Counted from the stretch's first letter, positions 7,392-17,195 are shown. The stretch: DNA of 64,000 nucleotides from Aliitabrizicola sp041905595 (GCA_041905595.1 JAYRKT010000023.1:1-64000), one strand, 5' to 3'. The notes: generated by a model from the letters alone, not told the origin. Numbers and translations: made by a program.

Positions 7392-8573
7392 TCACTTCAT
7401 CAGGTCGGCGACGGGGATGGGCTTCGAGATCGTCCACTGGTCCACCACGGCCGGCTTGCCGGCATTGGTCTCGACGATCAGGTAGCGCGCCTGGTTCTGG
7501 TGGTGCAGTTCGCTGGTGAAGGTGCGCGGCCCGAACAGCGTCGGCTCGTCCTTCATCTTCTCAAGCTCGGCCACGACAGCATCGGCGTCGGTCGTGCCTG
7601 CCCGTTCGACCGCCTTCGACCAGACATCGATCATCACGTAGCCGGGATAGACATACTGGGTCGACGGATCGCCGCCGGTCGCTTCCTTGTACTTGGCATT
7701 GAAAGCGGTGACATCGGGGTTCGGGTCATCGCCATAGATCGAGCCCTGAACCGGGACGTAGAAGTTCGACAGGTCCGGCACTGCCGACAGCCAGTAGGAT
7801 CCGTCCACGCCCGAGCCGTTCAGGATCATCGAGTTGATGCCGGCGGCCCGGATCTGCTTGATGGCCGAAACCGCGCCCGGCATCATCGTGCAGAGCATGA
7901 TTGCGTCCGGCTCCTGCGGCAGCGACTTGATCCGGGTGATCTGCGCGGCGATCGAGGCATCCTCGTTCAGGAAAGTATCCTCGCCGACCAGCTTCGCCTC
8001 GGCCAGTTGCGGCAGCATCCAGTCGAAGCCGTCGCAGATGCCCTTGTTATACTCGGTCCAAGTGTCGAGCAGACGGTAGAAGGTCCGGGCATTCTTCTTG
8101 TTGTAGGCCCATTCCGCCATGGTCGCGCCCTGCACGGCCGCCAGCACGGACGCCGAGAAGGAATGCGGGCCGACACCCTGGATGCCGGCCTTGATCGATT
8201 CCGCGCAGAGGAAGAACGACACGAGGCCCGAGCTTTCGGCGGCAAGCGCGGCCGGCGAGCCGAAATCGTAGTCGCAGGACACCACCACGAGGTCAGCCCC
8301 CTCGTCGATCACCGAAAGCCCGGCTTTCGCCCCTTCGGCGCGGTCGGTCTTGGTATCGGCATTCACAACCTCGATCTGCTTGCCCAGCACGCCGCCGGCA
8401 TCGTTGATCTCCTTGATGCGGATCATCGCGGCATCTTGGGCGGGCTTGTCATAGGCCTGCATGAAGCCGGTCTCGGCCGTGGCAAAGCCCACGACGATCT
8501 TGTCGTCATCCGCAAGAACCGGCGCGGCCAGACAGGTCGAGGCGGCAAGGACTGTTAGAAGAAGTCGTTTCAT
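7392..8573 (-). CDS. ABC transporter substrate-binding protein (branched-chain amino acid/urea-amide type)
   Basis: 393 residues, exported: a lysine-arginine start, hydrophobic core and AXA site (MKRLLLTVLAASTCLAAPVLA). The mature part (KIVVGFATAETGFMQAYDKP, INDAGGVLGKQIEVVNAD) is the type I periplasmic-binding fold of the LivJ/FmdD/UrtA group. ATG 8573 is preceded by AAGGAGA; an upstream in-frame start would add a non-signal tail. It is the last gene of the operon with livM, livH, livF, livG, hyuA and hyuB. The partner enzymes suggest a cyclic amide, hydantoin or urea-like ligand rather than leucine. Confidence 0.92.
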   Translation of the reverse strand: MKRLLLTVLAASTCLAAPVLADDDKIVVGFATAETGFMQAYDKPAQDAAMIRIKEINDAGGVLGKQIEVVNADTKTDRAEGAKAGLSVIDEGADLVVVSCDYDFGSPAALAAESSGLVSFFLCAESIKAGIQGVGPHSFSASVLAAVQGATMAEWAYNKKNARTFYRLLDTWTEYNKGICDGFDWMLPQLAEAKLVGEDTFLNEDASIAAQITRIKSLPQEPDAIMLCTMMPGAVSAIKQIRAAGINSMILNGSGVDGSYWLSAVPDLSNFYVPVQGSIYGDDPNPDVTAFNAKYKEATGGDPSTQYVYPGYVMIDVWSKAVERAGTTDADAVVAELEKMKDEPTLFGPRTFTSELHHQNQARYLIVETNAGKPAVVDQWTISKPIPVADLMK

Positions 8574-8610
8574 CTTTCTGGTCTCCTTGTTGGGTCTTCT
8601 TGTTGCTCGG

Positions 8611-9660
8611 TCAGTTGTTGGGGCCTTCATGGCCCGGCCTGCCCGATCGTGTACGCGGCAGGGTCAGTTCGCGGTTGCCCATGATCCCGGCGGGCCGGAA
8701 CATGAGGATGAGGATCATCACGGCGCCGAGGGCGATCTCCTGCACGCCGCCCGGCAGGGCAAAGGTCGAGGTGCCGATCTTCACCCCGGCCTCGAGCCAG
8801 CGCAGGACCTGGATGAGCGTCGACAGGATCAGGACGCCAAGGACTGCGCCGGACAGCGATCCCATCCCCCCGACCACCAGCATCGACAGCGTGATGAAGG
8901 TGAGGCCGAGGTAGAATGTGTCGGGCGTGACGATCCCGATCGAGTTGGCGTAAAGCGCGCCGCCCATGCCCATGATCGCGCCCGAGACGACGAAGGCGAT
9001 CAGGCGCATCCGGGGGATATCGACGCCCGAGGCGGCTGCGGCCGTTGGCTCGTCCCGCGCGGCGCGCAAGGCTAGGCCATAGCGCGAGATCCCGTAGGCC
9101 CAGGCGACGACCACGGCCAGGATCGCGGCGATCAGGTAGGGCCAGACCGACCGGACGATTGGGATGCCGACGACCGACGAGGTGGCGGCGGTGACGCTTT
9201 CCCAGTTCGAGTAGATCGAGTTGACCATGGCCAGCATCGCAAAGGTGGCGATCGAGGCCGCGATGCCCGACAGCCGCATCAGCACCGCCCCGAAGATCAA
9301 CGCCCAGAGTGCCGCCCAGCCCGCCCCGACAGCGGCGGCGGCCCAGTAAGGGATCTCGGTCTGCATCAGCCAGTCGGGCAGGCCGGGCATCGAGGTGGCC
9401 TTGAGCATCGGCTTGATCGTCGTCCAGGCGGCGACATAGCCGCCGAGGCAGGCGAATGCCGTGTGTCCAAAGCTGATGACGCCCGAATTGCCGATGAAGA
9501 CCCAGAGGCCCACGACGAAGATCACTTTGAGGAAGATGTCGATGATCGTCTGGTTGAAGGGCTTCGATCCGGCGGCCCAGGCGACCAGCGCGAAGGCGAC
9601 CAGTAGGAGGCTCAGAAGGATCGGCGTAGCGATCGAGCGGCGGATGACGGAGCGGGCCAT
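8611..9660 (-). CDS. livM: Branched-chain-type ABC transporter permease LivM
   Basis: 349 residues, about 9-10 hydrophobic segments, with the LivM core VGLWVFIGNSGVISFGHTAF and the coupling region around RYGLALRAARDEPTAAAASG (about 200-220). The ATG at 9660 lies 1 nt after the livH stop (TGACATG), indicating translational coupling. Inner-membrane partner of LivH in this importer. Confidence 0.92.
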   Translation of the reverse strand: MARSVIRRSIATPILLSLLLVAFALVAWAAGSKPFNQTIIDIFLKVIFVVGLWVFIGNSGVISFGHTAFACLGGYVAAWTTIKPMLKATSMPGLPDWLMQTEIPYWAAAAVGAGWAALWALIFGAVLMRLSGIAASIATFAMLAMVNSIYSNWESVTAATSSVVGIPIVRSVWPYLIAAILAVVVAWAYGISRYGLALRAARDEPTAAAASGVDIPRMRLIAFVVSGAIMGMGGALYANSIGIVTPDTFYLGLTFITLSMLVVGGMGSLSGAVLGVLILSTLIQVLRWLEAGVKIGTSTFALPGGVQEIALGAVMILILMFRPAGIMGNRELTLPRTRSGRPGHEGPNN

Positions 9661-9661
9661 G

Positions 9662-10576
9662 TCAGACACGCTCCTTGGTGCCGCGGGCCGCAAGGATGCC
9701 CTGCGGCCGGAAGATCAGGACAAGGATCACCGCGGCATAGACAAAGGCATCGCGGAAGGCGCGGGCATCGGGCGGCAAGATAACCTGCATCACCGTCGCG
9801 ACCGCGCCGATCAGGAAACCGGCCAGAACTGCGCCCGGCAGGCTGCCCATGCCGCCGATGACCGTGGCGATGAAGGCCATCAGCATGACATTCGCGCCCA
9901 TCATGATGTTGGCGGTCCCAGTTTGGCTGCCGAGGATCAGCGCGATCGCCGCGGCAAGCGCGCCCGACAGCGCGAAGGCGCCCATGATCACCCGGTTGGC
10001 CCGCACACCCAGCATCCGCGCCATCGTAAAGTTCTCGGCCGCCGCCCGCATCTCCAGCCCAAAGCGCGTGCGACGCAGGAAGGCGGTCAGCCCGAACAGG
10101 ACGGCGATGGTAACGAGGATGGTGATCAGTTGAAGCAGCGGGATGCGCGCGCCAAGGATCTCGACCGGCTGGGACAGCTCGGGCAGCAGCGAGATGCTCT
10201 TCGGCCTCGACGAGAAGAGCATCAGCAGGAAGTAGCGGATGACGAAGCCCAGAGCGAAGGAGGCGATCATCATCGTCGCCGGGTTGGCACGGCGGAACCT
10301 CCGGAACACCAGCAGTTCGGACAACACCGAAAGTCCCGCGCCGATGGCAAGGACGAAGGGGATGAGCAGGAACCACGGCAGGTTTCCGGCAAAGACGATG
10401 GCCACCGCATCGACCGAAGGCCACAGCAGCGCGAAAACGCAAAAGGCGATCACGTCGCCATGTGCGAAGTTCACCAGCCGCATCACGCCGAAGATCAGGG
10501 CGATCCCGAGGGCACCGAGGGCGTAGAGCGATCCTAAAGAAAGCGCGTCGAAGACGACCTGAAGAAGCGATCCCAT
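9662..10576 (-). CDS. livH: Branched-chain-type ABC transporter permease LivH
   Basis: 304 residues, membrane protein. Landmarks: SLYALGALGIALIFGVMRLVN near the N-terminus, RTRFGLEMRAAAEN (ATPase-coupling loop) and FIATVIGGMGSLPGAVLAGF. The start overlaps the livF stop by one base (TGATG). Pairs with LivM in the inner membrane. Confidence 0.93.
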   Translation of the reverse strand: MGSLLQVVFDALSLGSLYALGALGIALIFGVMRLVNFAHGDVIAFCVFALLWPSVDAVAIVFAGNLPWFLLIPFVLAIGAGLSVLSELLVFRRFRRANPATMMIASFALGFVIRYFLLMLFSSRPKSISLLPELSQPVEILGARIPLLQLITILVTIAVLFGLTAFLRRTRFGLEMRAAAENFTMARMLGVRANRVIMGAFALSGALAAAIALILGSQTGTANIMMGANVMLMAFIATVIGGMGSLPGAVLAGFLIGAVATVMQVILPPDARAFRDAFVYAAVILVLIFRPQGILAARGTKERV

Positions 10577-11310
10577 CAGTGGTCTCCGTAGCCGAAATAG
10601 GCGGCCTGCATCGCCTCGGACTGGCCGAGGGCGCGGGCGTCGCCGTCCAGAAGGATCTCGCCGCCGCGCATCAGCATCATCCGCCCGCCGACCATCATCG
10701 CGCGGGTCGAGGATTGCTCGACGATGAGAAGAGTCAACTTGCGCTCGGCGCGCAATGCGATCAGTCGTTCATAAACCTGATCGGTGATGTTCGGAGCAAG
10801 ACCGAGCGAGGGTTCGTCGATGGCGACGAGCCGCGGATGCGCCATCAGCGCCCGCCCGATCACCAGCATCTGCTGCTGACCGCCGGACAGGAGGCCCGCC
10901 TGCGCATGGCGGCGGTCCTTCAGGATCGGGAAGGTGGCATAGACCGCTTCCAGTTCGCTCACCGCCCGGGCGCGCCAGTTGCGTTCCCGCGCATGCATGC
11001 CCGTCCCGACCATCAGGTTCTCTTCGATGGTGAGCGAGCCGAAAACCTCACGCCCCTCGGGCACCATCGACAGGCCGAGGCGGGCGATGTCCTCGGGGGC
11101 CTGCCCGGTAATGTCGTGGTCGGCAAAGTCGATCCGGCCGCCCGCCGGGGCGACGACCCCGGCAATGGCCCGCAGGAGCGAGGATTTCCCGGCCCCGTTC
11201 GGCCCGGTGATGAACAGGATCTCGCCTTCGGTGAGCGAGAAGCTGACGCCACGCACCGCCGTCAGCCGGCCATAGCGCACCTGCACATTAGAGAGCGTCA
11301 GAAGGCTCAT
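10576..11310 (-). CDS. livF: ABC transporter ATP-binding protein LivF
   Basis: 244 residues. Walker A GPNGAGKSS, signature LSGGQQQML, Walker B LVAIDEPSLGLAP, the last being typical of LivF. The ATG at 11310 overlaps the livG stop (ATGA). Cytoplasmic ATPase energising the LivHM importer. Confidence 0.93.
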   Translation of the reverse strand: MSLLTLSNVQVRYGRLTAVRGVSFSLTEGEILFITGPNGAGKSSLLRAIAGVVAPAGGRIDFADHDITGQAPEDIARLGLSMVPEGREVFGSLTIEENLMVGTGMHARERNWRARAVSELEAVYATFPILKDRRHAQAGLLSGGQQQMLVIGRALMAHPRLVAIDEPSLGLAPNITDQVYERLIALRAERKLTLLIVEQSSTRAMMVGGRMMLMRGGEILLDGDARALGQSEAMQAAYFGYGDH

Positions 11311-12059
11311 GTCTCGACCTCCAGCACGGGAAGGTCGGTGTCGGCGGCGGTGCCCATATACGCGTGGCGCACCTTCTCGCTGTCGCGGATGGCGGCAGGC
11401 GCGCCGGTCTCGATCACGGCCCCTGAATCGAGCACGACGATGTGGTCGCACAGGCCCAGCACGAGGCCGACATTGTGCTCGATCAACAGCACGCCGCAGC
11501 CCAGTTCCCCGGCGATGCGCCGGATCAGGGCCGAAAGCTCGGCGGCCTCCGGCGCGCTCATCCCGGCCGCCGGTTCGTCGAGCAGCAGGAAGCCGGGGCG
11601 CCCCATCAGCGCGCGACCAATGGCGACGCGGCGTTCGTCGGTATAGGGCAGCGTCCCGGCGATGCGCCCCGCGAGCGGCGCGATGCCGACCCAGTCGAGC
11701 ATCGCCTCCGCCTCGGCGATCGCGGTGGCGCGCGACTTGCCAAGACCGACGCCAGTCACCTCGAGGTTGTCGATCACCGTCAGGTCCCGGAACAACCGCC
11801 CACCCTGGAAGGTGCGGGCGATGCCGCGCTGGCGCAAGCGGTGCGGCTCCAGGCCGGACAGGGACTGCCCGTCCAGACGGACAGACCCCTCGGTTGCGGC
11901 CTGGAACCCGGTCAGCACGTTGACAAGGGTGGTCTTGCCCGCACCGTTCGGCCCGATGAGGCCCACGATCTGGCCGGAGGTCACCGTCAGGTCCACGCCT
12001 GACAGCGCCTTCAGCCCGGCAAAGGCGACCGATACCTTGTCAGCGGCAAGTTCGCTCAT
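11307..12059 (-). CDS. livG: ABC transporter ATP-binding protein LivG
   Basis: 250 residues. Walker A GPNGAGKTT and Walker B FLLLDEPAAGMS with the LivG-type extension. The signature helix reads LPYTDERRVAIGRAL, where LivG proteins usually have a Gly (for example LSYGEQR), a mild deviation. The ATG overlaps the hyuA stop (ATGA), which ties the transporter to the hydantoinase genes in one transcript. Confidence 0.92.
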   Translation of the reverse strand: MSELAADKVSVAFAGLKALSGVDLTVTSGQIVGLIGPNGAGKTTLVNVLTGFQAATEGSVRLDGQSLSGLEPHRLRQRGIARTFQGGRLFRDLTVIDNLEVTGVGLGKSRATAIAEAEAMLDWVGIAPLAGRIAGTLPYTDERRVAIGRALMGRPGFLLLDEPAAGMSAPEAAELSALIRRIAGELGCGVLLIEHNVGLVLGLCDHIVVLDSGAVIETGAPAAIRDSEKVRHAYMGTAADTDLPVLEVET

Positions 12060-14146
12060 TTCGCTCCCTTCTTGTCGCGGGTGATGAGGTAGGAGCCGCT
12101 GGCATCCAGCCGCGCGGTCCAGCCCGGTTCGATCACGATGGTGGTGGTGATTTCCTCGATCACCGCAGGCCCCTTGATCGTCGCCCCGGCGCCAAGCGGT
12201 GTGCCGTCATAGATCGGGGTCTTCACGCGCTTGCCGTCGGCCGAGAAGACCGCGTCGCGATACCCCTTCAGCGCCTTGGCGGGGGCGGCGCCCTTGCCGA
12301 TCGTCATGCGCGATGGCTTGTCGACCACGCCGTAAAGCGTGCTTTCGATGTTGACCACCTCGACTGTCGAGTTGGGCTCGGCATAGGTGTAGAGTTCCTT
12401 GTGACGCTTGTGGAAGGCGTCCTTGATCTTGCCTATCGACTTCGCGTCGACCTTGAAGGTGCCGATCTCGACCGTGCACTCGTGCACCTGCCCGACATAC
12501 CGCATGTCGAGGCTGCGCCTGATCACGATGTCCTTGCCCTTGAATCCGTCGGACTTGAGATGGCCGACCCCCTGCGCCTCGATCTCGGCGAAGAGTTCGT
12601 CGATCCGGGCATAGGCCGCCTCGTTGTCGAGCCGCAAAGGCGCGGTGGCCATGTAGTTGTACTTCACGTCGCTGATGATCTGGCCGAAGGCGCAAAGGCC
12701 CGAGGCCAGTTTCGGCAGCACGATCGTGTCGATCCCGATCGCGTCGGCCAGCGCAGTGATATGCGCGGCCGTCGCCCCGCCCGCCCCGACCAGCACGAAG
12801 TCGCGCGGGTCATAGCCGCGCTCCACAGTGACGCGGCGGATGCCGTTCACCATGTTGGCGTTGACGATGGTGAACATGCCGTAGGCGGCCCGCTCGACGC
12901 TCATCTTCAGCGGCTCGGCAAGGTGGGTCTTGATCGCCTCTCGCGCCTTTGCGGCGTCAAGGGGAAGGCGGCCGCCAACCAGACCATCGGGGTTGAGGTA
13001 GCCGAGGACGAGGTTCGCATCGCTCACCGTCGGGAGCTTCCCGCCCTGCCCGTAGCAGGCCGGTCCGGGGTCGGAACCCGCCGATTGCGGCCCCATCTGC
13101 ATCAGCCCCATCTCGTCGATCCAGCCGATCGAGCCGCCCCCTGCGCCAAGCGTTTCCACCTGGATCATCGGCACGCCGATCCGGTAGCGCAGGAAGTCGA
13201 TGTTCTTGTTGATGTTGGTCGAGCCGTCCTTGGTCAGCGTGATGTCGAACGAAGTTCCGCCCATGTCGACGGTGATCACGTCCTTTTTGCCGAAGGGTTC
13301 GCAGACATACTGCCCCGCCGCCGGCGCCGAGGCGGGGCCGGAGTTGATGGCATAGACCGAGCGGTCGGTCATCGCCTGCCCGATCGCCAACCCGCCGTTG
13401 GATTGGTAGTAGCGCACCGGCTGCTTCGCGCCGAGCGAGCGGAAATAGGCATCCACCGCATCGACATAGCGCTTCATGATCGGGGCGAGATAGGCGTTCA
13501 CCACCGCGGTCGAGGTGCGGGTGTATTCGCGGACCTGCGGGTAAAGCTCAGACCCGACCGTCAGGATCACGCCCGGCATCATTTCGCGCACGATCTCCGC
13601 CGCGCGGCGTTCATGCTCGGGCCGCAGGACCGACCAGACGAAGCTGATCGCCACCGTATCAACTCCCTCGGCCTTGAAGGTCTCGCAGGCGGCGCGGACA
13701 TCGGCCTCGGTCAGCGGCTCGCGGATGGTGCCGTCAGACAGGACACGCTCGCGGACGCCCCGGCGCAGGTAGCGCGGCACCAGCATGGTCGCCGGCGGAT
13801 ATTCCGGGTCGTAGCGATAGCCGTCCTCCTTGTGGCCAAGGCGGATTTCCAGGCTGTCCTCGTGGCCCGCGGTGCAGATCAGGCCGGTCTTGGCGCCCTT
13901 CAGCTGGATCAGGGCGTTCAGCCCCACGGTGGTGCCGTTGATGCAGAGGTCGCAGTTGGACACCACCTCTTCGGCGCTGACGCCCAGTTCCTCGGAGATG
14001 AGGGCCAGCCCATTGCGGATCGCCAGCGTCGGGTCCTGCGGGGTGGAAAGTGCCTTGAACAGGCGGACCTGCCCGGATTTGTCGGCCAGCACGAAGTCGG
14101 TGAAGGTGCCGCCCGCGTCGATGCCCAGTCGGTAATCGGATTTCAT
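12056..14146 (-). CDS. hyuA: Hydantoinase/oxoprolinase subunit A (HyuA-like)
   Basis: 696 residues, usual length. The N-terminus YRLGIDAGGTFTDFVLADKS is the ASKHA-type nucleotide-binding hallmark; SGPASAPAAGQYV and VDMGGTSFDITL follow, and the C-terminal region VIEEITTTIVIEPGW is typical. With HyuB it forms ATP-dependent hydantoinases or 5-oxoprolinases that open cyclic imides or lactams in the cytoplasm; the same superfamily contains N-methylhydantoinase and acetone/acetophenone carboxylases, which cannot be excluded. It follows hyuB by 13 nt and overlaps livG by ATGA. Confidence 0.88.
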   Translation of the reverse strand: MKSDYRLGIDAGGTFTDFVLADKSGQVRLFKALSTPQDPTLAIRNGLALISEELGVSAEEVVSNCDLCINGTTVGLNALIQLKGAKTGLICTAGHEDSLEIRLGHKEDGYRYDPEYPPATMLVPRYLRRGVRERVLSDGTIREPLTEADVRAACETFKAEGVDTVAISFVWSVLRPEHERRAAEIVREMMPGVILTVGSELYPQVREYTRTSTAVVNAYLAPIMKRYVDAVDAYFRSLGAKQPVRYYQSNGGLAIGQAMTDRSVYAINSGPASAPAAGQYVCEPFGKKDVITVDMGGTSFDITLTKDGSTNINKNIDFLRYRIGVPMIQVETLGAGGGSIGWIDEMGLMQMGPQSAGSDPGPACYGQGGKLPTVSDANLVLGYLNPDGLVGGRLPLDAAKAREAIKTHLAEPLKMSVERAAYGMFTIVNANMVNGIRRVTVERGYDPRDFVLVGAGGATAAHITALADAIGIDTIVLPKLASGLCAFGQIISDVKYNYMATAPLRLDNEAAYARIDELFAEIEAQGVGHLKSDGFKGKDIVIRRSLDMRYVGQVHECTVEIGTFKVDAKSIGKIKDAFHKRHKELYTYAEPNSTVEVVNIESTLYGVVDKPSRMTIGKGAAPAKALKGYRDAVFSADGKRVKTPIYDGTPLGAGATIKGPAVIEEITTTIVIEPGWTARLDASGSYLITRDKKGAK

Positions 14147-14159
14147 CGCGCGTCCCCCC

Positions 14160-15944
14160 TCACTTCGCGGCCTGGGCGCGGCGCTTGGCGCGCAGCGCGT
14201 CGGTTGCCTTCATGTCCACGCTCAGCGTGGCGGGATCGGTGATGACGACGCCGTAATCCTCCCTTGCTCCCTCGATCGAAACGAGGCCGTTCTTGACGTC
14301 CCAGGTGACCTTTTCCACGGCCCGGTCCATCGGGTTGCCGTAGCCGCCGCCTCCGGGGTTCATGTTGGTGATACGATCGCCCGGCTTGATGACCCGGATG
14401 ACGTTTTCGCGGATGGTTTCCGAGACCTTCCCTTCCACCAGTTCCAGCCGCCCGACCTTGGTGTCGACCAGCGTGCTTGCCGCGCCGGCGGCCCCAACCG
14501 CGGGGATGCGCCGACCCTCGCCGAAGGTGATGAAGGTCATGTCGTCGTTCAGCGGCTCCACCTCCCAGGCGGTGCCGGATCCGCCGCGGAACCTGCCCGC
14601 GCCGCCGCTGTCGGTCATCAGCGAATAGCGGTGGATGATGATCGGATAGGAGTATTCCAGCAGCTCGACATCGCCCGAGGTCAGCGCGCCGAAACAACAT
14701 TCCGGCCCGCAGGCATGCCAGCCGTCCTGGCTGGGCGTGGCCCCCGCGCCCGAGATGATGGTAGCCAGCACCATCGTCACGTATTCCTCATCGTGACGCT
14801 TGTCCCAGCCGGCGATGTTCAGCCCGTTGGCATGGCCCCACGAGGCCGAGACCTTGGCCGGGACCGCCTTCTCGAAGGCCAGCCGCACCGCATCGGTCAG
14901 CGTCTCCATCGGCGTCGTGGTGCAGTTCATGTGCGGCGCCGGTTCGGCGGCGTTGCAGATCGTGCCCTTCGGCCCGAAATCAACCGACACGCAGCGATAA
15001 AGCCCCTCGTTGTAGGGAGGCGGCAACTGGGCGAACATCATCAGGCCCAAATAGACGCCCGAATGGCTGTTCCCCTCGTAGCTGTTGATGAAATAGGGGA
15101 TCTGCGGCGGCGAGGAGATGGCGATGTGGCAGCTGTCGCCCTTGATGGTGACCGTCGCCCGGATCTCGAAATCCCCGTAGCCGTGACCTGCATCCTCAAG
15201 GATCGCGGCGCCTTCATAGGTGCCGTCGGGCACGCCCGCGATCAGGCTGCGCATCTGTTTCTCGGCCATGTCGAGCAGCATCTCGATGCAGGCATCGACC
15301 TGTTCCTCGCCGTACTTCTCCAACATCGCCAGAAGCGCGCGCTCACCCACCTGGCATGCGCCGATCAGCGCGTTGAAGTCGCCCTCCTGGTCGCGGCGGG
15401 CGCGCATGTTGGTCAGGATAAAGTTCAGCACGTCCTTGCGCGGCTGGCCCCGGTCCCAGACCTTGACCGGCGGGATGCGCAGGCACTCGGCGTAGATTTC
15501 CTTGGCATTCGGGTTGTAGCCAGCCGGGACCGGCCCGCCGACATCTGTCAGGTGGCCCTTGCAGACGGTCCAGTATTTCAGCCGTCCCTTCCAGAACACC
15601 GGTTTGTAAAAACAAGTATCGATGGCATGCGACCCGCCCCAGGCCGGGTCGTTGTGGATTATGAGATCGCCTTCGTGGATGTCGCCCTCGAAATACTTCG
15701 CCACCACCTTCATCGCCGGGATCAGCGAGCCGAGGTGGATGGGGATGTCCTGCCCCTGCAGGATCATCTCGGGGCGGTGATTGAACAGCGCCGTCGAATA
15801 GTCATGCGCAAGGTTGAAGACCGAGGACCGCGCGGTCTTTTCCAGCGACAGCGTCATCTCGCGCTGCGTCGTCTCGAGGATGCCCCGCACCACCGACAGG
15901 GTGATCGGGTCCACCTCCACCTTCATCCTTGGTCTTGCCGCCAT
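14160..15944 (-). CDS. hyuB: Hydantoinase subunit B (HyuB-like)
   Basis: 594 residues from ATG 15944 (GGAGG about 9 nt upstream; a longer form would add a non-family tail). Family landmarks: VDPITLSVVRGILETTQREM, FNLAHDYSTALFNH, DLIIHNDPAWGGSHAIDTCF and the Gly-rich MNPGGGGYGNPMDRAVEKV. First gene of the hyuBA-livGFHM-SBP operon, divergent from an AraC regulator that probably controls it. Together with HyuA it likely hydrolyses the cyclic compound imported by the transporter. Confidence 0.88.
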   Translation of the reverse strand: MAARPRMKVEVDPITLSVVRGILETTQREMTLSLEKTARSSVFNLAHDYSTALFNHRPEMILQGQDIPIHLGSLIPAMKVVAKYFEGDIHEGDLIIHNDPAWGGSHAIDTCFYKPVFWKGRLKYWTVCKGHLTDVGGPVPAGYNPNAKEIYAECLRIPPVKVWDRGQPRKDVLNFILTNMRARRDQEGDFNALIGACQVGERALLAMLEKYGEEQVDACIEMLLDMAEKQMRSLIAGVPDGTYEGAAILEDAGHGYGDFEIRATVTIKGDSCHIAISSPPQIPYFINSYEGNSHSGVYLGLMMFAQLPPPYNEGLYRCVSVDFGPKGTICNAAEPAPHMNCTTTPMETLTDAVRLAFEKAVPAKVSASWGHANGLNIAGWDKRHDEEYVTMVLATIISGAGATPSQDGWHACGPECCFGALTSGDVELLEYSYPIIIHRYSLMTDSGGAGRFRGGSGTAWEVEPLNDDMTFITFGEGRRIPAVGAAGAASTLVDTKVGRLELVEGKVSETIRENVIRVIKPGDRITNMNPGGGGYGNPMDRAVEKVTWDVKNGLVSIEGAREDYGVVITDPATLSVDMKATDALRAKRRAQAAK

Positions 15945-16134
15945 CACGAAGCCCTCCGTTGAGAGCCGTGCAAACAGGGACCGCCCGGCCCTGAGGCCGG
16001 TCTGTGATGCTGGAAATCCCTGTCGCACGGCGTCTGTTGCGCCTTTGATGTGACAAGGCTAGCGAGCGTCAGGCCTGCGCGTCTTTGCAGGCGGCGCACC
16101 TCCTTTTGCGTTTCCGTGCAGTCCTGCCCCGGTA

Positions 16135-16170
16135 CGACATGCGGCGCTTGCCCGACTCGATGCGACATGC
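16135..16170 (+). promoter_or_regulatory. Direct repeats upstream of the AraC-family gene
   Basis: Two copies of CGACATGC at 16135-16142 and 16163-16170, start-to-start 28 bp, in the divergent hyuB/araC gap. AraC-family proteins often bind direct repeats, but an 8-bp repeat can arise by chance. The rest of the 254-base gap shows only a small 6-bp hairpin near 15992. Confidence 0.25.
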
Positions 16171-16198
16171 CCTGATGCGCAAAGGGGGAACGCGGCGC

Positions 16199-17143
16199 AT
16201 GAAAAGCACCATCACCACGCGGGGAATCGACCAGTCGGCACGCAGCAGCCACTGGCACGAGACGATCGCGCGGACCTACTTCCCGCTCGACCTGACCTTC
16301 GCCCGGCCCGAGGCCTTCGACGGCGAGCTGTCCTGCTGGGACCTGGGCGAGGTGTCGCTGTCGCGCCTGACCTCGGATGCGCTTCTGTACCGCCGGCTGC
16401 CGAAACACTTTCGCGAACCCGGCCCCGAGGAGTTTCTTGTGACTCTTCCCGCCAAGGCCGAGGTGCGCTTTGCCCAGGGCGGCAAGGAGGTGCGCGCCAA
16501 TCCCGGCGCCTTCTTCATCGAGCGCAGCCACGAGCCCTACGAATTCAGCCATGCCGAGCCTGCCGACCTTTGGGTGATGAAGCTGTCGAAGGACATGCTC
16601 GGCGGGCGGATCCGTGCGCCGGACCGGTTCTGCTCGCTGCAGTTTGATGCGACAAACGGGGCGAACGGGCTGTTCGTGGACATGGTCCACCTGATCCCGC
16701 AGCGCTATGACGCGATGAGCGAAGAGACCCGCGCCATCGTGGGGCGGCAACTCGCCGACCTGCTGGCGTTGGCGATCCAGTCCGACGAACGGGTGCTGAC
16801 CTCCGGCGTCTCGACGGTGCGCACGGCGCATCTCGCCCGGATCGAAGCCTTCGTGCGCCGCAACATCGACGACCCCGATCTGGGTCCCGATGAAGTGGCG
16901 GCGGGCTGTGGGATTTCGGTGCGCTACCTGCACGAGCTCTTGCGCGACACCAACACGACGCTTGGCCAGTGGGTCCGCGACACAAGGTTGATGGCCGCGA
17001 TGGAGGATCTCCGGAACCCCGCCGACTGCCGAACCATCGGCGAGATCGCCTTTGCGCGGGGCTTCACCGATCAGGCGCAGTTCAGCCGCGCCTTCCGCTC
17101 GCGCTTCGGCTTCAGTCCCAAGGAGGCGCGCGGCCGAGGCTGA
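16199..17143 (+). CDS. AraC-family transcriptional regulator
   Basis: 314 residues from ATG 16199 (AAGGGGGAA about 9 nt upstream). The N-terminal about 180 residues resemble the AraC-binding-like domain of FeaR-type regulators (RTYFPLDLTFARPEAFDG, EEFLVTLPAKAEV). The C-terminal about 100 residues hold two helix-turn-helix motifs (DEVAAGCGISVRYLHELLRD; IGEIAFARGFTDQAQFSRAF). Divergent from hyuB, so the likely regulator of the hydantoinase/ABC operon. Confidence 0.9.
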   Translation: MKSTITTRGIDQSARSSHWHETIARTYFPLDLTFARPEAFDGELSCWDLGEVSLSRLTSDALLYRRLPKHFREPGPEEFLVTLPAKAEVRFAQGGKEVRANPGAFFIERSHEPYEFSHAEPADLWVMKLSKDMLGGRIRAPDRFCSLQFDATNGANGLFVDMVHLIPQRYDAMSEETRAIVGRQLADLLALAIQSDERVLTSGVSTVRTAHLARIEAFVRRNIDDPDLGPDEVAAGCGISVRYLHELLRDTNTTLGQWVRDTRLMAAMEDLRNPADCRTIGEIAFARGFTDQAQFSRAFRSRFGFSPKEARGRG

Positions 17144-17169
17144 GCCGGGGCCCGCCGTCACCTCCGCCC

Positions 17170-17195
17170 CCTTCCCCGCGACATCGCGAGGAAGG
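17170..17195. terminator. Convergent terminator-like hairpin
   Basis: CCTTCC-C-CGCG / CGCG-A-GGAAGG stem (6 bp, one mismatch, 4 bp) with a 4-nt loop, between the convergent AraC and pxpC genes. No U-tract on either strand. Confidence 0.5.

Noticed and set aside
12056..15944. Acetone or acetophenone carboxylase instead of hydantoinase
   Set aside because: The lengths and two-subunit arrangement fit HyuAB, there is no small gamma subunit, and an amide-type importer is co-transcribed. The alternative is kept only as a caution.
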